From an uncultured SAR86 cluster bacterium (lineage in GTDB: Bacteria; Pseudomonadota; Gammaproteobacteria; Magnimaribacterales; D2472): a stretch of DNA of 64,000 nt. The stretch is taken from positions 1 to 64,000 of the forward strand of contig CACCNJ010000003.1 in NCBI GenBank assembly GCA_902547295.1, in the 5' to 3' direction. This document shows, piece after piece, positions 63,469 through 64,000 of this stretch. Within the stretch, counting starts at the first letter, position 1; every line of letters begins with the position of its first letter. The position numbers were made by a program, and so were the translations under genes. Under the pieces are notes generated by a model. That model worked only from the letters and a program-made list of their open reading frames with translations. It ran no database searches and was not told where the DNA came from.

Positions 63469-63924
63469 ATGGGCACTATATCAAAAAACTTAATCATTTC
63501 TTTAATAATTTCTTTTGCATGTTTGGATCTATATTCAGAAACTCATACTGTTAAGATGCTTAATCAAGGCGCTACTGGTGTAATGGTTTTTGAGCCTGCA
63601 TTTTTAAAAATTAATGTTGGTGATACCGTTACATTTGAGTCTACTGATGCTGCTCATAATTCTGCATCTATACCTGGTATGATTCCATCTGGTGCTTCAC
63701 CTTGGAACGGACAATTAAGTAGAGATATTTCAGTAACCTTTGAAATTCCTGGTGTTTATGGATATCAATGCACACCTCATGCAATGATGGCTATGGTTGG
63801 TGTAATACAAGTAGGTGATGATAATTCTAATTTAGAAACTTCTAAAAATGTTGCAGTACAATTTAAGTCTACATTTGTAATGAATCAAACAAGACTTGAT
63901 GAGTATCTTGCAAAAATTAATTAA
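63469..63924 (+). CDS. Pseudoazurin (type 1 copper protein)
   Basis: A 151-residue periplasmic blue-copper electron carrier. A signal peptide (to about residue 23) is followed by the cupredoxin fold with copper ligands His63 (AAHNS), Cys101, His104 and Met109 (YQCTPHAMMAMVG). In other bacteria pseudoazurin feeds electrons to nitrite reductase or other periplasmic oxidoreductases; none is in this window. The C-terminal 25 residues, with a basic-poor tail, are longer than in classical pseudoazurin (about 123 mature residues). Confidence 0.92.
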   Translation: MGTISKNLIISLIISFACLDLYSETHTVKMLNQGATGVMVFEPAFLKINVGDTVTFESTDAAHNSASIPGMIPSGASPWNGQLSRDISVTFEIPGVYGYQCTPHAMMAMVGVIQVGDDNSNLETSKNVAVQFKSTFVMNQTRLDEYLAKIN

Positions 63925-63966
63925 TATTATTTAATAAATTTTTTGTGTAAAATTACTCCTCTTTAA

Positions 63967-64000
63967 GGGCGAGTAACTCAGTTGGTTAGAGTGTCTGCTC
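63967..64000 (+). tRNA. tRNA, 5' part only (window edge)
   Basis: The sequence GGGCGAG-TA-ACTCAGTTGGTTAGAGT (63967 onward) is a tRNA acceptor strand and D-arm with ACTC/GAGT pairing, cut in the anticodon stem. The anticodon is not in the window, so the isotype cannot be assigned. A TAAAAT box at 63948-63953 may be its -10. Confidence 0.85.

Noticed and set aside
63967-64000. Assigning an isotype to the partial tRNA
   Set aside because: The anticodon lies outside the window; similarity of the D-arm alone does not identify it.

Overview
The window is a dense, A+T-rich chromosomal segment of a marine gammaproteobacterium with a streamlined genome. SAR86-like is my best guess; it is an inference, because the window holds no rRNA marker. 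The gammaproteobacterial placement rests on gene order: tig-clpP-clpX-lon-hupB-ppiD; rnhA-dnaQ divergent from gloB-mltD; DUF2066/pgsA-like/hda divergent from purM-purN-DUF3108; wrbA-DUF2069; dnaX-recR. Streamlining shows in the overlapping genes, the convergent genes that share stop regions, and the absence of any gene-free stretch over 300 bp. No integrase, transposase, insertion sequence, CRISPR array or rRNA gene was seen.

Layout. 1-3.2 kb: a secreted protein cut by the window edge, tRNA-Ala(GGC), and a two-gene unit of a NAPE-PLD-like hydrolase and a CFA-synthase-like methyltransferase. 3.3-17 kb: two large TonB-dependent receptors, each ended by a strong terminator, flank fabI, a small methyltransferase, a thiolase-like protein, a periplasmic M20 amidohydrolase, gamma-glutamyltransferase and an SLC13 carrier; this reads as a nutrient-scavenging block. 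17-27 kb: gltX, dnaQ, rnhA, gloB, mltD, then oligopeptide ABC transporter parts without ATPases, and ppiD. 27-34.8 kb: hupB, lon, clpX, clpP, tig, tRNA-His, a GST and trhO. 34.8-37.5 kb: a very A+T-rich cassette of two P-loop sulfotransferase-like proteins and a DUF5672 protein, ending 6 bp from the 3' end of tRNA-Arg. 37.5-41.5 kb: tRNA-Arg, tRNA-Pro, folD, gpsA and small membrane proteins, tRNA-Asp, tRNA-Val and a DMT exporter. 41.5-54.8 kb: housekeeping genes (xseA, LytM, TlpA-like, wrbA, sppA, hda, pgsA-like, purMN, dcd, recR, dnaX, recX). 54.8-64 kb: envelope lipoprotein genes, an hsp20 gene behind a probable RNA thermometer, dsbD/scsB, YwaF-like, MscS and SLC13-RCK membrane proteins, a serine hydrolase, pseudoazurin and the start of a tRNA.

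Most notable items: (1) an in-frame A AAA AAG slippery heptamer in dnaX with a -1-frame stop two codons later, predicting a tau/gamma programmed frameshift; (2) a ROSE-like thermometer leader before hsp20 with the UCGCU motif opposite the Shine-Dalgarno; (3) the sulfotransferase/DUF5672 cassette at a tRNA 3' end; (4) tRNA genes fused to protein operons (tRNA-His-tig; tRNA-Val-tRNA-Asp-DUF4149-gpsA); (5) a related AT palindrome upstream of both TonB receptors; (6) a thiolase-like protein without the canonical thiolase cysteines.
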